From positions 434,001-498,000 of the forward strand of contig NC_041690.1 in NCBI RefSeq assembly GCF_900005765.1: a stretch of 64,000 bases of DNA, written 5' to 3'. This document shows positions 62,115 through 64,000 of this stretch, in pieces. The notes under the pieces are model-generated. The model was given only the letters and a program-made list of their open reading frames with translations. It was not told where the DNA came from and ran no database searches. How positions within the stretch are numbered: the first letter of the stretch is position 1; each line of letters begins with the position of its first letter. The DNA is from Plasmodium relictum (lineage: Eukaryota > Apicomplexa > Aconoidasida > Haemosporida > Plasmodiidae). A program made the translations under genes and the position numbers.

Positions 62115-63434
62115 ATTTATATGTATTTTTAAATGTATTACTTAAAAAGAGAAAAAAAAAAAAAGGGGGGGAAAAAAAAAAGAAAGAAAAAAGAAAAGAG
62201 TACTTTTTATAATATAATATGTAAAATTTTTTAATTTAAATTTTTTTTTTAAACATTCTTTTTATTTTTAATTTTAAACTCATTATTTATTATTTTTATA
62301 GCTAAAATTTTTATTATTTTTTTTTTTTAGGTGCATTAAATAGATCAACAATGCTATTTATATATACTATATACATATATAAAATTTATAAAGAGTTCAT
62401 AAATTTTTACAAACAACAAAACAGAGTTGCATAAATAAATATAAAAAAAAGAAATATTAAAATATGAAATAACATATTTATTCTTCACTAATACATAATA
62501 ATGTCTCGTACTTTTTATAGATATCTTTAAAATCATTTATAATTCTAAGAATTAAATTTAGAATGATAAAATGTAAAAAATTAATAATTAAGAGTTTAAT
62601 AAGAATTTTATACTTATTACTGTTTTGTTGTTATTTAAATAAAAATTATATTAATAAATTTTAAAATTTTTATTTATAAAATTAATTACTTTATATAGTA
62701 AAACTGTCTTGTTTTAAAATATTTACTTATATTAGTTTAAAATAAGAATTAATTAAAATAAAAATAATATAAACTTTTAATTAAAAATATTTGTATAAAT
62801 TATTTTTATGAGTATATATGATACTTCTTTTCTAATTTTTCAATTCTATGTAAAAAAATTTATCTCTTTATTATTCAACTATTCATATATTTTATTTTTC
62901 ATGTGTAAAATATATAATTTTTAATCGGAAAATATAAATGAACCTATTAACGCATTGTATTTAAATAAAAATAAAGATAAAAAAAATAATAATAATAAAA
63001 AAAAAAAAAAAAACTATAATGATTATCAAAAATATTAAATATATCTTATAAATATATAATTTTTTTCATTTTTTTTTATATATTTAGACATTATAAAATA
63101 ATACACTATTACAAATAATTTCCATATCTTATTTTTAAAAAGTATTTTTTAAAAAAAATATTGTAAATTTACTACATTATACTTTAATTTTAAATCATAA
63201 TTATATTTTGTCTTTATCTTTAAAATATATATTAAAAAAAAAATTAGGGGAATATAAAATAGATCTATTAAAAAAGGGAATTAATAAATAAGAGTATTGC
63301 ATTAAAAAAAAAAAAAATCTTATAAAAAGGATAGGTATTCTATAAAATAAAATAATATGAAAAATTTATCTGTTGTAGTAAATAATTTACATATATAATT
63401 ATTAAAAAAAAAAAATTTCATATGTTCAGGAACA
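62115..63434. promoter_or_regulatory. Shared upstream region of the twin CX9C gene (-) and the right-edge gene (+)
   Basis: Head-to-head genes share 1.3 kb. The most distinctive element is a run of seven G (62165-62171) inside A tracts, 51 bp upstream of the CX9C ATG. The 60-residue frame at 62354-62536 is not supported. Confidence 0.55.
62165..62171. promoter_or_regulatory. G7 tract inside A tracts
   Basis: Seven consecutive G bases flanked by long A runs, in DNA where G is about 5-8% of bases. G-rich boxes have been described upstream of some Plasmodium genes. The function here is unknown. Confidence 0.4.
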
Positions 63435-64000
63435 ATGAATAGTTTTCCGTCTAATAATATAGATAAACATAATATGATTTCTATTCAAAATAAAAAAGAT
63501 AGATCAAAATATAATAATAAGGAGGACAATGAAGAAATAAGATACGAATATGAACTTAATAGGTTGGATCCACCTTTAAAAAAGGGCTCACTTATAGAAA
63601 AAAAAAAAAAAAAAATAAATAATGAAAATAAAGTAAAAGATAATAATGAGAATAACAAATGTGAAACAGAAATAAATCCTTCAAAATCTGATATTGCTGA
63701 TAAGGTATCTTTTAATAAAGAGAACCCTAAATCTATTGAGGAAAAAATAACAAATGAAAAAGAAAAAGAAGAAAAAAAAAAGAAAAAGAAAGAAAAAAAG
63801 AAAGAAAAAAAGAAAGAAAAAAAAGAAAAGAATGACAAGAGTATAAATAAGGAAAAAGAGATAAAAAATCTAGTGATTAAATACAATATATTAGAAGTAA
63901 ATGAAACAAATGATGAAAACAAATATATAAAAAATATTTCAAATAATAAAGAACATTGCTATAATCACGACAGTATCATATTAGAATGTTATAAAAGTAA
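63435..64000 (+). CDS. Charged Lys/Glu/Asn-rich protein, 5' part only
   Basis: Open frame from ATG at 63435 to the right edge (188 codons and two bases), with no stop. It starts MNSFPSNNIDKHNMISIQNK. A run of EKKKKKEKK-type residues lies near 110-135, followed by less biased sequence (LVIKYNILEVNETNDENKYI). No domain or membrane segment is visible in this part. The frame passes a 15-A run intact. A short upstream exon is possible, since TTCAG lies just before the ATG, but the ATG itself is a sound start. Function is not recognised; the rest is outside the window. Confidence 0.75.
   Translation, partial: MNSFPSNNIDKHNMISIQNKKDRSKYNNKEDNEEIRYEYELNRLDPPLKKGSLIEKKKKKINNENKVKDNNENNKCETEINPSKSDIADKVSFNKENPKSIEEKITNEKEKEEKKKKKKEKKKEKKKEKKEKNDKSINKEKEIKNLVIKYNILEVNETNDENKYIKNISNNKEHCYNHDSIILECYKS

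Noticed and set aside
1-64000. Transposons, LTR or virus-like elements, CRISPR arrays, rRNA and tRNA genes
   Set aside because: No reverse transcriptase, integrase, transposase or capsid-like protein, no terminal repeats, no repeat-spacer array and no G/C-rich RNA-like segment was seen. I could not run tRNAscan or Rfam searches.

Overview
The window is a piece of nuclear chromosome from a malaria parasite (Plasmodium). The intergenic DNA is about 90% A+T with long (TA)n and poly(A)/poly(T) tracts. Proteins carry long Asn/Lys/Glu/Asp-rich insertions, and introns are short, A/T-rich and GT-AG. The gene order matches what I remember of the 3' part of P. falciparum chromosome 14: U2AF large subunit, eIF4A, an aminophospholipid-transporter-like P-ATPase, a derlin, a CCCH zinc-finger protein and MORC. 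The extreme A+T suggests P. falciparum or an avian Plasmodium. Species is not fixed by the sequence alone.

Layout, left to right. Plus-strand ARS2/SERRATE homologue (505-2772). A minus-strand coding-like exon, faintly MOZART1-like (3172-3312). Plus-strand U2AF large subunit (4115-6469). Minus-strand eIF4A in three exons (8133-9584). Minus-strand P4-type ATPase in two exons (11665-17197), head to head with a plus-strand six-exon derlin (19029-20296). Minus-strand CCCH protein (21167-23146). A 4 kb gap, then a probable three-exon small gene (27122-27670). LRRC51-like leucine-rich-repeat protein (28586-29673) and TLS1/C9orf78-like splicing protein (30366-30962), both minus. A 5 kb shared upstream region leads to plus-strand MORC (35992-44086, two exons, about 2625 aa). 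Then come minus-strand CFAP44-like axoneme protein in nine exons (45862-52543), TBC-TLDc protein (53551-58234) and two small cysteine-rich CHCH-type genes (60310-60991, 61634-62114). A plus-strand charged protein (63435 onward) is cut by the right edge.

By function there is an RNA group (ARS2, U2AF, eIF4A, CCCH protein, TLS1-like), a membrane group (P4-like ATPase, derlin, TBC-TLDc), a chromatin regulator (MORC), probable flagellum genes (CFAP44, perhaps the LRR protein) and two possible mitochondrial intermembrane-space proteins. These are housekeeping or stage-specific single-copy genes, not an operon. I found no transposon, LTR element, CRISPR array, rRNA or tRNA. The points most worth a second look are a P4-like ATPase without its usual A-domain glutamate, low-complexity insertions inside the MORC ATPase and TBC folds, a decayed-looking purine-rich tail behind MORC, a cluster of perfect palindromes in the MORC upstream region, and small spliced genes hidden in 'empty' DNA.
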